From: Acridotheres tristis
Taxonomy: Eukaryota > Chordata > Aves > Passeriformes > Sturnidae
Assembly: GCA_037013685.1 (NCBI GenBank)
Contig: CM072894.1
Coordinates: 10,232,841 to 10,296,840, forward strand
Reading direction: 5' to 3'
Length of the DNA: 64,000 nucleotides
Of this stretch, positions 1 to 13,839 are shown in pieces. Position 1 is the first letter of the stretch. Every line of letters starts with the position of its first letter. A program made the position numbers and the translations under genes. Below the pieces are notes generated by a model that was not told where the DNA came from, made no database searches, and worked only from the letters and a program-made list of their open reading frames with translations.

Positions 1-1950
1 TATGCCCTCCCTGTCATTTTCCTTCAGAGAGGGACAAGAAGGAAGTATTATTATTTTGTCTTTGCCCTATATACAGGCAGTCCAAGGTGCAGCAAGATAC
101 CCTTAAGCTGAGCTTCCACTTTCCTGCCCCAAGGCTGTTTCCTTTAATGCTGTAGATGAGTGGGGTTATCCAGTCACTTTGGCACCCCCCCTTCTAGCCA
201 TCTGTGTCCTTTCTGTTGTGCCATTTTGAACAATACAAGTGCTGCCATTCCTCCTGCATAGCCTTTCGTCTTCTCCACCAACACAGACTGGCCAGCCAAC
301 CGTTCCAGTCAACCACATCAATCCTCCTGCCACTCACAGTCATCTTGAAGGCATTTAATATAGATAAAATTCACAAAACACTTTTACATATTCTGATAAC
401 ATCCCACTCACATTCCCCTGTGAATTGTAAGCTCTTTGAAAGAGACACACAGATGCTCCCATTGCACAACACACTTGTACCACAGGGCAGGAGTAGCCCT
501 GCATGCTCAAACAAGGATGGAAGGCCCTGTGCTGCCCTTCTGGGCAAGTTGTACTGCTAGACTTTCAGCGTACAGCCCAGAGGGGACTGACGCTGGTCAA
601 AGAGGTTGGGACTCCCAACTTCCCTCCAAAACCTAGCTGAGCTGGGCATGGAAGGACATAACTGCAGAAGGGTAAGGCACAGCTAGATCATGCATTTAAT
701 CCAGGGTGGGTCAGCAACTACATGTTGCTCCGTTTTTAGGGTGTCCTCAGCAAAAAGCATGCTTCAGAAAAAGAAAGCAGCCTCAACAACTGATTTTAAT
801 TCAGTGGTAACAGCTCCACAGGTGTGGAATAGAGTTTAAAGAAAAATAAGGTCTGCACCTCTTAATGAAACTTAATTGGTTCCATCCACAGCTCCCCATA
901 GCTATTGAACTCATTGTACACCTATGTTTTATGCATAATGACTTTTCTATCTGGTATCAGACAGTAATCATTCCAGAAGGCAAAAATCTCAAAATAACCA
1001 CAATATATGCATACAGAATACATTTAAAAGAAAATCTAAATTGACTGTTCAGACCCTCCCTCACTTGCCAGTGGATCTTCTCCAAACAGAAGGCATTCCA
1101 AGTCGGCGTAGGAAATGCTAAGATAGCATGCTTTCCATATTGTGTTATCGGAGCGTCTTCCAAAAACTCAAGCTTTCCCATACAACAAAATGTCATGAAG
1201 AAGGTTTTACTCCAGTCTGCGTATCACAGGCTGTACATACTGCTTTAGCTACTGTAAGGTTGGCAAGCAAAGCTTGTAATGACTTGAAGTACAGTTTAGG
1301 AGCAGAAAAACTTTGCTTCAGAGCCACTTGCTCACACTGTCTGATTTTCATTAGGAGGGGTTTGTGTGCCTATGTTTTTTCCTCCAGGAATGAAGAGAGA
1401 GATAAATGTCAGAGGGGACTTTTTGGTTTTCAATTCACTGCATGGAGCCTGATTAATTGAGCTGATGTTGTATTTGCAACGAAAGAAGGAGAAATTTCCC
1501 AGAACCAGCTAGCCTGGCTAAACTGAGAACTGGGTCAAACCCTGGCAGCAACGACACACTTCAGAGCACAGTGAGCATCTTAGTTTTAAAACCAGATTTT
1601 ACACCCAAGCACATAGCCTTCCCCTCTCCCTCTTATTAACATCACTTGCTCTCATCTCTGTTTTCACAAGGCCATCAAGAAGCAGTCTCTGCAACACTTC
1701 ACTCAGGCACTATCACAGCAAAACCACCACAGCTGCGTTCAAACAGTATAAAAAGCAGTAAGTAGTATCACTACCAGGAAGCCAAGCATAACAACCCACC
1801 AGAGCACCACAAAACAAACCACCTGGCCACAAATACGTGCTCAAACCATCTTACCTGACAAAGTCCAAACCACTTGGTGGTCTTCATACAGCATTTCTAC
1901 TCCTGCTGCAGCAGTGGCAGGTGGGCAACAGGGAACCTGGAATACAAGCA
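1..1950. other. noncoding DNA, no gene seen
   Basis: Mixed-composition single-copy sequence. Short reading frames occur on both strands (for example 204-560 and 1128-1460 on plus) but they overlap others, have low-complexity composition and match no family I recognise. No repeat, RNA gene or promoter-like cluster was seen. Confidence 0.6.
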
Positions 1951-3830
1951 GGAAGCCTTTACTGCACATCTTCCTGCTGGGGCTGGTTGATGCAGTTCAG
2001 CCCTTCTCACTGCTGTGTGTCCTCTGCAGGTCAACCTCAGCTTCCTTCCTCTGAGCCTCAGCTGCAATCAATGCAAAAAAATTAACTCATCCAGAGGTTA
2101 ACTTGGAGCACCTGGTGCCCAGACCCTCTTAGGATCCTGCCCAGAGGCACCTCCAGGGCTAAGTTCAGTCCTCGCAGCTGCCCCTGCTTCAGCAAGCCCT
2201 GTGCTGCCCTGGGGCGTTCTGGCAGGACCCAAGCCCCTGCAGTGGCAGGCACCCCAAGTCTGCTCTGTGTGTGTCTGTGCAGATGAAAATCCTTGGGCGC
2301 TTGGCTCCTCTGCCACACTGATAACACCGTGCACATCAGTCAGGGCAGTGAGGGTGCTGATCCTGCAATCAGGCCCAGGCAAAAGGAAGAGGAAACAGTT
2401 TCACTAGAAACTCAGTCTTTGGCACATTGACTCAAGTTAAGTTCTGAGTGAAGCAAAATATGCTATAAAGACTTTAATAAAAATCCATTTACCCAAATAG
2501 AGTCCTCATTTTCCTTTTTTTTTTAACTGTCAAAGAATTTGACAAATTTGATCAGATCATATCACTGAGCCGAAAGTGTGAGTTCTGGGAATGAGCTATT
2601 TGCATCACTGTAGCTCCCCACTTACAGTTTTGGGCTTGCTACATGCCCCCCTCTCTGCCTACTCTGCTATTACAACCCATCTGATCTCACTTTGGGTGGA
2701 AAAACACACTTCTGCAGGCACAGAAATCTTCACAGCAAAAAGGCAGAGTTCTTGTCCACAGCCTGAATGGGGCAGGATGGGTGTCCTGCCTTGCCCCTTC
2801 TGGTCCTCCCAGAGCCCCACCTCAGCTCACATTGCTCACTGGCAGAGCCCCGGTGTGCTGAACTCCACACGACACAAATACCGGCTGCAAGTTGTGTGCT
2901 TAACTGTAAACACATGTGCAGATACTTTTGCTTGCAAAGGTGTGGGCACAGAATTTGGCTGAGCAGCTGTTTGACCCAAGCTCCAATTAAGCAGGATGGC
3001 TTTAGGTAGATCTTTCTCCTGCAGGCACATGGCAGTAAGTAAACACATGTTTCTCTCTCTCAAAAGTGAGGGTAATGTGCAAGGTCCAGCTTGGCTGAGC
3101 CACCATGGGTACATGACAGCCACAGGAACAGCAACAGTGGCGCTCTCCACTGCCCTGGCACAGAGAGGTCTGCCAGCTTGTCATGGTTATCTTCCATCAG
3201 AAGATGTCACGTGGAGCTCACACACACACACTGCTCGCAGGCTCCAGCACCAGCCTCTGCTGGAAAGCACCCACTCTTCTGAAGAAACCCCACTCAGCAG
3301 TGAACAACAACTGCTTTTGTGAAGACCAAAGTACTGCCCTCATTTATTTATTTTCCCTGTGCACAACAAATGCTCTGATGACAGGAGCAGGACAACCAAA
3401 AAGTCCCCTTTCCCTCCAAAATGCCACCTTTCCTCAGGACAGGGCACCACTACAGGCCAGGTTTTTTCCCCTCCAAGCAACAAATCCTGGCAACTTTTCT
3501 GAGAGGTTTGAACACCCAAAGTGGTCAGGCACAAGCACCCTCCAACGATGGAGGGATCCCTAGATGTTTTTTTCCTAGGCAAAAATGAGGATTTAAAAGG
3601 AAGAACAGCAGCAAAGCTCCCCAGACACAGGCTGTCACCCACTGTGGCAGCTGCAGACACAGCTGCTCACCGCCCCTGAAGCAGGAGCCCACAGCTCAAA
3701 TGTGGCAGTCCTCTGTCTTCCACCAGTGCCACGGCATGAAAATGCCCACAGCTTTGCTGATCTGCCTCCTGCTTTGCCTGTTAGTCAGTGAAGGAGAGTA
3801 CAAACAGCCGTGGTGTGGCTCCTAACAGTG
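1951..3830. other. GC-richer noncoding patch with overlapping chance reading frames
   Basis: This stretch is visibly richer in G and C than its flanks. As a result it carries about a dozen overlapping open frames of 60-126 codons on both strands, which is the usual result of few A/T-rich stop codons rather than of genes. A short (CA)n run lies near 3219-3230. No splice-bounded coding exon, CpG island or known repeat could be supported. Confidence 0.5.
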
Positions 3831-6800
3831 TCAGTTTGGGGACAACTGGACTGTTCTGAGGCATAAAACTGTGGGTGAGTAATTCAGGTCACCTCCTGCA
3901 AGTGCTCACCTGTGGACTATCAGCTGTTCAGTGCAAGCCGGTTTCCAGAGTAATTCTGATGTAAAACTGAGTATTCTGGAGAAAAGCTTGTGGCTCCAGA
4001 GGTGGTGGTAGCACTTGGTTATCAGTTCGTTCTTGCTTTGAACCCTGTTGCCCAAGAAGTCAGTGCGCCAGAAAGCGAGTCCAGCTGCTCAGGGCTGAGA
4101 TGAAAAATGAAGGTGTGTCTTTTCAAACCCCTCAGGATGCCCTGAGATGTCCATCCCCTCTCGCCAGGATCACTGTGCTCCTGCAGTGTGCTGTTTGTCA
4201 GCTAAGAGATCTGAAAAGTCATCCAGGCAGGAGAGAAAAGCTGTCAGCTTCATCTTGAGTCACTTCTGGTGGGAAGAGGGAAGATGGTGATGGGGAAACA
4301 GTTCTAACAGCTGCTCTGAGGTGAGAAGCAGCAGCAGCGAGGAGGAGGAAGAGAATGCATAGAAGGAAATACCTTGCTGTCCTTCAGAAGCTTGTTTCCC
4401 CTTAAGGAACCCAAACCAGAAGGTATTTCCTGACCAACCAAGTCAGGAGTCCTGCAATATACACAGCCTGGAATTACCCCTGCCCTGTGGAAGGTTTGCT
4501 TGCTCAGCTCCTCAAAATGACCTTAAAATAATTGTACAAGCCATTAAAATACAGTTACTGAGTTATGGATTTCCATTTTTCCCTTTCATAACAGACAGGT
4601 AGTCTCTATCAGAACAGCTTTTATTTTAAAACCGATCAGAAAAGCAAAGACAAAAGTAAACTTCTCCAGATGCAGCTCCATTTCCAAACATCACCAACCG
4701 AAACAACTTTGAAATGCTCTGTCAAATAGGATTGAAATAGATACTGCATTGTGGTAAACGTGAAATGTGTCATGGCAATTTTCATTTTTTTCTTTCATCT
4801 GTAGTTTTCAAAAATCTGCTTATAACATTACAAATAAAAATGTTTTTAATAAAACCAGTTTCAATGTGAACAGTTAGAATATTCCCATCTACAAGTATGA
4901 ATGCAGCTGTTTCAGCCTGCTTAGAATTCTCTGTTTTCATGAAATATTTTCTTTTGATGAAACAGCACTTTTAAGATAGAAATTTCCCAACTATCTTCAA
5001 GTATAAGTCAATACACTGCAGCAAAAAACTCCAAGGTTAAGATTCAAGTTCTCATATTCTGTGCTGGCCATTGGGAAATAAAGGTTTTGCTCGTAGAGTG
5101 AACTTGTTTGGTATGCACTTGCTGAAATCTAATAAAGACGAGACCCTGGAAAGTAACCATAGATACTGGCATTCAAGTGAAGCAGGTTGAACCTAAGCTG
5201 ATTTACCTCACAGTGTTATCTTTACAGAGAGTTTTTAGCTGAGAGGAAACACACAGCCACGGATTTGTCCAGTTCCCTATTCCTTCCCTGAAAGCATCCT
5301 GGGTTTACCACATCCGAGGGGAAGATTTCTCTGCCATGACTGTGGCTACTATATTAGCAGCAAATTTCTGACAGTTACTGCTGCCTCACAATAATCACCT
5401 AATCTTTTTATGTCCAATGGCTTTCCAGGAGATATGTTTTCATAAGAGGAAAGATATATTTTTTCCAGCACTGCAAAAGAGAGCAGGGAGAATTTAAAAA
5501 ACGCCAGCATCTGCTCTAGCTCAGGGGACCTGCACAGGGCAGGGCTCTCCAGAACAGTAGAAGTGGGCAGAAGGGAGCTCTGTGCCTGAACATGGAGTGA
5601 CTCCTGTTTCCTGGGAGCACATGTTGCCCCTCTGCAGCTCAGAATCAGCATGCAGCATCTGAGGGTTTGTACAGTGAAAGCGGTAAAATTACAATTACAC
5701 AGTGTGAGCATTGTCATTACTTAACTGTATGCGTGTGCTGGTTACGGGTATGTGCACAGAACGGTTTATCAGGGGACTTCATGAGGGCACTGTTCCACAG
5801 CAACCTGCATCCCACTGGCACTGTAATGGTTAATGCCTAAAACTTGCCTTGGCTGAGATCCTTCTGCTGTTTGATGGCTCAACTGAAGCTTGATGTTTAT
5901 GGTGGAAATTGTCTTGATTTCTTTAGATGAGATGAGCATCCATGGAGTTTGAAAATGTGTTTTAATTAAGATTCTGCTAAATTCTACCAGACACCTACTT
6001 GGAAAACAAAGCAACTGAATAATTAACTCTGATGAGAGCAGATGCTGCTCTAATGACAACCTGTTACTGCTCAAGTGCATCATTAGTTGTTTTACTGTGT
6101 TCTTTTAATATGTCCAGAGATCCTCAGTTAATGAATATATTGCTAGCAATGCATCTAAAATAATTCTTCAATGTGGACTGTTGTAAAAAAAAAAAAAAAA
6201 ATAAAAAATAGCCAACAACCAGAAATCCCAGAATATTGAGTTCAACTGAAATACTGTTTCCACTGGTCTGTGTTCTGTGTGCTTGAAAGCAAATGCTTCT
6301 TTAGTTATCCTTGTGGGATTATTTTAGCCATACATCAAGTGAAGCTTACAAATTGATGAGAATCTAATGATGCATTTATTTACAGATGTGCAGTTCTGTT
6401 CCCTGTTATGTTGCCGAGGGGTGAGGAGAGGGAAGGCTTTTTCTCTCCCCTATGTAATGTGTGCAGTCGTGCATTTGACAAAGTGACTAGAAAAATACTA
6501 CCAGCAAGATCTTAGCCTGTTATTTCTAGCCCTCAAAAAATAAATCTATATCATCTCCTGTAATAGAGACAGAACTCTTAAAAAATAGAAAATAGAATAT
6601 TTACACTTAAATAATTCACTTTAATGACACACTGCACTGCCTGTTTTCACAATAACTTGTGGTTTCATCTAAAAGCATGTATTAAAAATTGTGGATTTCT
6701 ATTTTGGACGATCAACATCAGGAAGATTTGGTCTCATCATAAAAGTAATGAGATGAAATGCAATAAGGTGAGCAAAAACATCAAATGGGAGTATCTAGCT

Positions 6801-7480
6801 CATACTATTATATTTCCTTCTTTATTTTTTTAAGTTTCAGAATTACCTCTTCTACCTTCAAAGATATATTGAGGAATGATTGAGGTACTCTGAGATGTTT
6901 TTCAGAGCCTATTGAGCCCAACACCTACCAATCTAGCGGAGCCAATGACACCAGAAAAGTCTCTAATCCCTGGAAAGAAGCTGGGGGTTACTGAGAAATG
7001 TGTGCAGGGGCATCTCCATCAGCCCCTGGGGAGCAGCAATACTCACCTCAAGCCCAGCCGGAAACCTACAGTGCAGCTCTTAAAACCTCAAATTCTGTAA
7101 ACCCAGCAGGAATTCAACAAATACTGCAAGCCCTTGCCTCACTCCCCAAAATCCTCCTCCATGGGTGACAGGCCTTGCACAGCCAAGATGCCACGGCCAC
7201 TGCAAAGCCCCGTGTCCCTCACAAAGGCAGCAGCACTCTGAGGAAAGGAAGAAGCACCTGAAGCACCTGTGAAGAATCACACTTTTGGGAAAGCAACTCT
7301 TTTCATCCCAGCATCTCACATTGCCTTTTTATCAATGCTTTACTGCAATCAAGCTGGTTGTATTCTTACTAGGGAGGGAGAGAAAAAACCCCAACAAAAC
7401 CAAATTACAGGTTTTGTTTCTTCTGTGACCAACACCTAACTGCAGGATGCAAAGCATCACAGGTCACCTTTCCTACATAA
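3831..7480. other. noncoding DNA, nothing specific
   Basis: Single-copy sequence, mostly AT-rich from about 4500. It has A/T homopolymer runs, including the poly(A) run listed separately at 6185-6210. The few open frames (5349-5717 and 5769-6083 on minus, 6624-6833 on plus) resemble no known protein. No RNA gene or transposon end was noticed. Confidence 0.55.
6185..6210. repeat. poly(A) / A-rich simple repeat
   Basis: A run of 17 A's is followed by T and a further A-rich stretch. It could be a slippage-grown simple repeat. The sequence upstream of it does not resemble a retrotransposed gene or a known retroelement, so it is not called a retroelement tail. Confidence 0.85.
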
Positions 7481-7960
7481 AGGATAGAGAAGCTCTCTGA
7501 ATTTATAGGGCTCACAGCTGACTGCTATGGCTTTTACAGAGACCTCTTTGGGTCTGATTAATTAGTAATTGGGGCAGGAGCTATGCACTTCAGTGACTCT
7601 TGGTGCCTTGATTGTAAATCGCAATCTGGTGCTAAATCTCAGCAGGTCACATTGCCGTTTTTGCTGTGCCCCAGTGACACAACTGATTAAATCTGTGTAA
7701 ACAGTATCTTACAGAAACATTTTGGGGGGTGGGGTGGATGGCTGCCTTCAGTTTGGAGGAATTGAATTATGTATTTCTCTGGGTTCTGTCTGCTCTGAAG
7801 CATTTTCAATTGTCAGTTGCCTCAACACAGCAAACTAATGGTTTTAACATGGCCTTTGAAAGATTGCCTACTGTGGGGGCTTTTAAATAGCAAGTCAGCA
7901 CTCAATTCACACGTGCAAGCCTTGGATGATAAACAAACACTATCCTGGGTAGCTTTACAA
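7480..7960. other. candidate conserved noncoding element (regulatory-like)
   Basis: AT-rich, low-repeat block with several homeodomain-style TAAT cores, the densest being at 7558-7572 (TTAATTAGTAATTGG). It has no long reading frame and no microsatellite. Such texture is typical of vertebrate conserved noncoding elements, but conservation was not tested, so the call is inference from composition and motif content only. Confidence 0.25.
7558..7572. promoter_or_regulatory. paired homeodomain-type motif
   Basis: Two TAAT-type cores (TAATTA and TAATTG) sit within 15 bases. TAATTA and TAATTG are recognised by many LIM, NKX/DLX-like and paired-class homeodomains. Short motifs occur often by chance in AT-rich DNA, so this is only a candidate site. 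Confidence 0.25.
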
Positions 7961-8004
7961 CTAAAGAAAGGACAAGGACAGCACTAGAACACATTTTTTC
8001 CTGC

Positions 8005-9033
8005 ATGTTTTCCTGCCTCCTGCCAGGAGGCCCCGCAGGGCTGGTGCGCTGCCTCCTCAGCAGGTGTGCACAGCGCAGGTTGCTTTGTGTGTTTGCCTTT
8101 GACCTGAGACGGGAGAAATGCAGAGCTGTCTGCTTTAGAAGTCACTGCAGAGCGAGTGAAGAACCCACATGTCCCAGTCCACCCCTGGTCCTCCAGTCAG
8201 GGCCCTGGCTGACTCCACCTCTGTGCCTGCCCAGCATGGTTCTTGGGCATATCCTGTTCCCTTTGCATGTGCTAGCAGGTCTGGTTTGCCATGGTGTCAC
8301 AGCCCCTGTGTCACTTCCCCCTCATTGAGATGCTCCTTATCTCTGCCTCTGTTGTTGGTGTGCTCCCCACAGGCCCTTCTTGTACCCCAGCCTCTGGCTG
8401 TGCCTCCCTGCACAGGTCCACATTGCACTGAACCTCATGAGGTTGGGGCCTACCAATATTTTGAGGCAAGGGAAGTGAAACAAGTTACTGTAAGACCACT
8501 GGAGAAATATGTGACAAGTTGCCTGCCTCAGAAGTTTAGTCATGAAACACCTGACTTTTCCCCTCCACTTAATTCACAAAAGCATCTTAATAAATGTCAG
8601 ATGCAAACCCATTCATCTGGTAAATCATTGCTTTTCCTTAGCTCCAGCTTCCTCTGCAACCATCGCATCTCAGTGCAGGTACCAGGTACTTCTCAGACCA
8701 CTACCTTTTCATTATCCAAGAACAACTGCCTCTGATGAGACAAGAAATCATTCACAATATACTGTAATGCTGAACAGCTGTTTTCATACGCTCTTTGGGA
8801 AGGAAGTATGTTTATCTGAAGCATTGATGAGCTGGAATGCTGTCCATGACCTTGCAGAGATGTCTCTCTGCTGTATGGAGAAGAAGCCAGCCACTGTTCT
8901 GCATAACCTTCCTTGGAGTGAGGGTGTGTATGGTGTGTTTACATTCACTTTCATGACACACACAAATTTATCGCCTAGACTGAGGATTCACACTTTCATT
9001 ACTTGCTGGCTATTATGGTTGAACAGAATCTGA
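8005..9033 (+). other. stop-poor stretch with the longest open frames; not called as a gene
   Basis: The longest frames of the window lie here: 188 codons (8169-8735), an overlapping 163-codon frame (8542-9033) and a 107-codon frame (8005-8328). The predicted peptides are rich in Ser, Pro, Leu and His. They show no recognisable domain or signal sequence, and the three frames overlap each other in different phases. A 188-codon frame is within chance expectation for 64 kb read in six frames. No gene is called. Confidence 0.5.
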
Positions 9034-12029
9034 CCTGCTTTTAAAAAATGTTAACTTTGGACTTACAAATTCAGATATTCAAATTGGTTCTGCAGAATCC
9101 AGCTCTTGGCTCCAGGGCAGGCAATTTGGTCCTGGAGTTAAAGGCGGAGTTAAAGAGCTGGTGCACAGACCCACTTTCTTGGATGGCATTCATGGAAGAA
9201 AAGAAACAGCTGTGGAGCCAGCAGGGCAGCACCCTCTGAGTGCACTTTTCTGAGTACAGTGTCCAGCTGGTGTCCAGCCTATGTCCCCACCATGGCCCCA
9301 GCTCATCAAGTTTTGCTAAAAGTAGTAGACCCTGAGTTCAAAGTGAGAAGGAAAATGTTCCAACCCCCGGACTTGGAAAAAGGATACTAGACAGGAGAGA
9401 GCATCAGAAATCCCAGTTCAAATTTGGCATCGGGGTTGGGCAGACCTATCCACAGTTTATTGCATTATAGACCTCTGGGATCTGGAACTGAGATTAAAAA
9501 ACCCTGGAAGATCAGAGGAATGTTTCTGGGTGGATTTCCAGCAGTTCACGACTTTTTTCCCTACCAGGATGTTGCTGTAAGAATGCTTTCCCTTGTGCTA
9601 ATTTGTTACTTCCTCTCCTGATTCCAGAAAACAGCAGTGAAGCACACAGCAATGGAGTTAAAACTACTGAACTTTTAGAAGCCTCACATAAATAAATTCT
9701 GGTTGGCTAAAAATCTAGTCTGTTCCTATCTTGCCTGAAATTGTTTGCCTTGTCTAAAGCTTCAGCACAGTCATGCCGTCTGTGGAGCAGGAGAGCTGGT
9801 GACAAACTGGAGCACCAGATGAACCTGTGCCTCACCTGCTGGGCTTGTCATGGTGAAGGATAGGCTCACATCAGCTAGTTCAAGTGGAGAACCACACACA
9901 GTTCCAGTGGGGGTTGTCTGGAGCCAGCATTTAGGGTAGGTCACTGGGAAATACATGGGATTTGCAGAGTTCAGTCCTGGATTTTGGCACAATAGACTGA
10001 AGGAGGCTTCAGATCCACAACTGGTGTTAGGACTAAGACTGCTTCTCCTCAGATCACTGCCTCTCTGGCGTGCAGCCTCTTACTGTCCTATGTCACACAG
10101 GCCACAAAGTGAGCTTCAGTCCTTGAGACCAAGATGTTGTGACAGCAGTCCAGTGCAGTGATTCAGCCTTTTTTCTTCCAGACAGTATAGTACATATGGC
10201 CCTGGGATTTAAAAGTTAAGCACATTACTTCAATGCTTGTGGAGACTAAGGATAAATGCCCAGATGCCTTTAACTAGGGGTCAGGCTGAAGATTTCTTAT
10301 TGAGAAGCATCAGGCAAAGTGCAAGGAATATAAAAACATCTGCCAGAAGGCAAACAGCAGGTCACAGACTGGGCAACAATATAACTCTATCTCCTGAATG
10401 CCACAAGCCAGTGCTTGCAGCCTCTCCAGCCTTTCAGTCAGTTCTTCAGTATGGATTCCTCTTCTCTTTTCTCACATTTTTTCAGTGAAGAGAAAGATCC
10501 CCAGCTGCTTTCACACGTAGCAGTTTTTATCTGACTAAAACTGAGGCCTTGTTGAAGACATCAGGATTTTGCTACCAACTTCAGTAGTCACGTCTGGAAG
10601 TACTGGAGCATATGTTACTGTAACTGCATGGCAACTATTCACTGTGCATCTCTTAATTGCATACATACAGACAAGATGTTCTACTGCACATGGTCAATTC
10701 CAAGTAAGCATGAATCCCGCTGATGAAACTAGATTTTCTCCAGAGCAACTGTAAGTGCTGCTCCTTATCGAGGACTTTATTCTTGCCAAATTTCAAGATT
10801 TTAGCTCTCTCCATTCCTGCAGGAGCCCTGTCTCAATAATTGTGGTTGATTGCTCCTGGAGTTGTGTGAACATTCACAACAGCATTTGTCATCTTCTCGT
10901 TTAGTGTTTTTCTAAGAAAATAATCTTGCTGTCAACAAAACCCTTTCTTGAATGAAAGCAAGTAGCTAAATAGCATTCGAAAAAGAATGGGTTTTTGTCA
11001 TCAATTTGCCAAACTCAGCACTGCTTCAGAGCTTAACATCCAAAGGATCAAAGTGCATCAGGGGCTCTGAAATGTCCAAATTCTTTTTCAACCAATGGCA
11101 ACTATCAGTATTTCATTACAATGATTAACCATGAGATTCCTTGTTTTTTACTCTTTCTGTTCAAGTTGAGTCCTGTGAAAGACTTTTCATATATTGGTAC
11201 CTATTACCCAGCTCCTCTTAGCTTTAGGTATATGTCCATATATTTTCTTAACCCTCTTTTTCCTTATTACCATACCAAGACAAAGCTGACTTATTCAAAT
11301 CCAAGTGTGCATTTTACAGTCAAGAGCAAATGTTCTCTATGTGCAGCACAAATCGAGGTGTTGAGATAAGTTTAATTGTGTTTCATGTTCTTTCTGAGTA
11401 GATAAAAAGACAGAGAGCTATACTTGGGTTACAGAAGAACAGGACAAATACTCAAATTCAGTATGCAATTTTCCTAGGGTGACCTGCTGGACACGTTAGC
11501 AGCTGCAGGCTGAATGAGGGAATGTGTCCCCATGTTCTGAAGAGCAGATTATTTCAGACGAGCTAAGCTCTTCTAATTCAGATCACTTCTGTAGACATTA
11601 GTCTGTATAAGTTGCCTTTAAGAATATTTGTTATCTGTTTCATACAAGATTTCCCTTTTTTGCTTCCATTTCATCTATAGTGGCTGAGTCCTGAAACACC
11701 AGTCTGGCACGTGATACTTCACTGTACATCAGTGCAAGCCATGTGCTTCATTCTTTAGAGAATGAAGGTGATTTTCTGGGCTTGTGGCATGTTCTGTGCA
11801 ACATGATTCTTGGTAAGAGAGAGCATGCATTTTTAACTGCAGAACTAATGGTGGGCCACTTCTGTGAGTTAGAATTTACATTAGCAGACACAAAGATCTG
11901 CTGCCAGTTTGTTCCTGGATCACACCTGGCTGGGAGAATTTAGCTGTATGTTTATTCACTTGGAACAGAGAGTCACCAGGAGATACTGAGCAGAGCATGT
12001 ATTTTTCTTCTTTAGGAAAAGAACTTTTA
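9034..12029. other. noncoding DNA, nothing specific
   Basis: Single-copy sequence without recognisable repeat, RNA or coding exon. A tiny 12-base tandem step (GGAGTTAAAG repeated at 9134 and 9146) is the only local structure noticed. Open frames are short and overlap. Confidence 0.55.
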
Positions 12030-12260
12030 CTATCACATTATGTCAGGTCATCCCAGATTAATAACTCAAGCAAATATTTTGTACCATGCAGTTAAAAGCA
12101 TAAGCTGTCTAACCACACTGCTGGAGCAATAAATGGCTATCTGCATTGATACCCATTTGCTGTAATGTTTTCAGAAGAAACTGTAAATTATTTTCTCTAA
12201 TCATGAATGCTGAAGAAGAGTTAGAGATCGATATTTAAATTAAGCATTAATAAGAATAGG
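12030..12260. other. candidate conserved noncoding element
   Basis: AT-rich block free of simple repeats and long open frames, with dispersed TAAT, AATTA and TTTGCAT-like words. The texture resembles vertebrate conserved noncoding elements. Conservation is untested, so confidence is low. Confidence 0.2.
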
Positions 12261-13839
12261 GAAGATAACACTGGAATTTATGGGAGGTAGTCTTTTTTAT
12301 ATTCTGAATATTCTATTTTATATTCAGTGGATCTGCAGAGCAAGAATTGGATTGCAGATGTATGTCTCTGCTCACAATAATCACATTACAGGATCATGGC
12401 CATCATCTGGAGCTTCTAAAAACAGCAGTCCGTCATCTGTTTGCCTAGCTGATGGATAACACATATTTACATAGGCTCTCATCTTAGGAAGTTTCATCAT
12501 CTCTTGCGTAGGAGAATGCTGAAATGATGTTTGCACCATAAATGTTCCAGATTCCACACGTGCTTTCAGTCACCCAGCACGGTCTTGCAGGCAAAAATAT
12601 GTGAATACCATTATCCTGTAGGGTAAAAGTAAAAGCAGTACATACCTCATTGGAGTTTTCCAGCAAATTCTTAAATCTAAAAAGTCCTGGCCTTCAAATG
12701 TTGGTGTAGGATTATTCATTAAATATCTGCTCAAGTGAAATATCTGCTTTAGCATTTTCCTTAGTAGGTCTGATTCACCAGGATGCCTAAAATAGGATTA
12801 AGGGTGTTAAATACAGAAGGTAATAGGAGCACTTACCCACTTCAATTTCTTGAGTCAGTGCTTAACCCCAAAACGGAGTTTAAGCACTAATCACCTACTC
12901 AAAATCTACAATCTGAAATTTAGGAATTGTGTATTCTTAGGCTCAGTTAAACTGGAACTACACACTTGGAAGCAGTTATAATAAAAAGAACAAATGCAGC
13001 CACACTTGGAATAGGGGGGTTGCCCAGCCTGATTATGCGCTCCTCTTGTCATGTGAACTGGCAACACCAATTGAGCATGGCATGGGGTTAGCACATTTCC
13101 AAAACAGCAAACATCAAATAGATTTGGTAAAACCATAAGAAAACACTTCTGCCTCCTAAAACTCCTAAATTTATTGTTTTCAACAAATCAATAAATTCCA
13201 GTGTGTTCATTTTAGGCAGACAGAAACAGCAGGAAGCACATTGCTGGCAAGACACTGATAGTAGGTGTTATGACAAGTTTTCTGGTGGGCTCCACAAGAA
13301 ATTGTTCAACCTTCAACATTTTATGAAATGGGCAAGTTCCATAATCGTACTTTAAATCCTTTAATTCATGTACAATGGAATTGATATATAAAGAGAAACC
13401 CCAGAAGACTGACAGGAAAGGATTATTATTGTGGATTTTGTATCACTCTGACAACTTGGTTGCCCAAGGACATGAACTTTGTCAATACAGAAAAGTGTGA
13501 AATGACAAATTAACACTTAGGGAGGGTAATGTCTGTAATTTTATCCATTTTCACTCATACACTCAAATCTCCCTGCAATTTCAGGCCCAGCCCTTGAAAG
13601 TGGTGTGGACAAAGGCTGGGTTTGCAACAAAGACAAGGTTGGACACTAGAAGAGGATAAGCACAGATTGCACAAGGAAAAATTTCTGAATTAAGTCATTC
13701 ACTTCTGGTTTGTGAATAAATAACTCTTATACTCCCTGGTCTCCATAAGATTTCTGCAGACAAACTTTATTTTATTGCACTTTGAAATCTAAAGGACTCC
13801 TCAGGAATGGAAGGTTAAACATGCACGTAAGTGTTCACA
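12261..13839. other. noncoding DNA, nothing specific
   Basis: AT-rich, single-copy. Small minus-strand frames (12484-12666, 12570-12755, 12906-13136) match no family. No RNA gene, transposon or repeat was seen. Confidence 0.55.

Noticed and set aside
8169..8735. 188-codon open frame as a protein-coding gene
   Set aside because: No domain, low-complexity Ser/Pro/Leu composition, overlapping frames in other phases, and a length within chance expectation for 64 kb in six frames.
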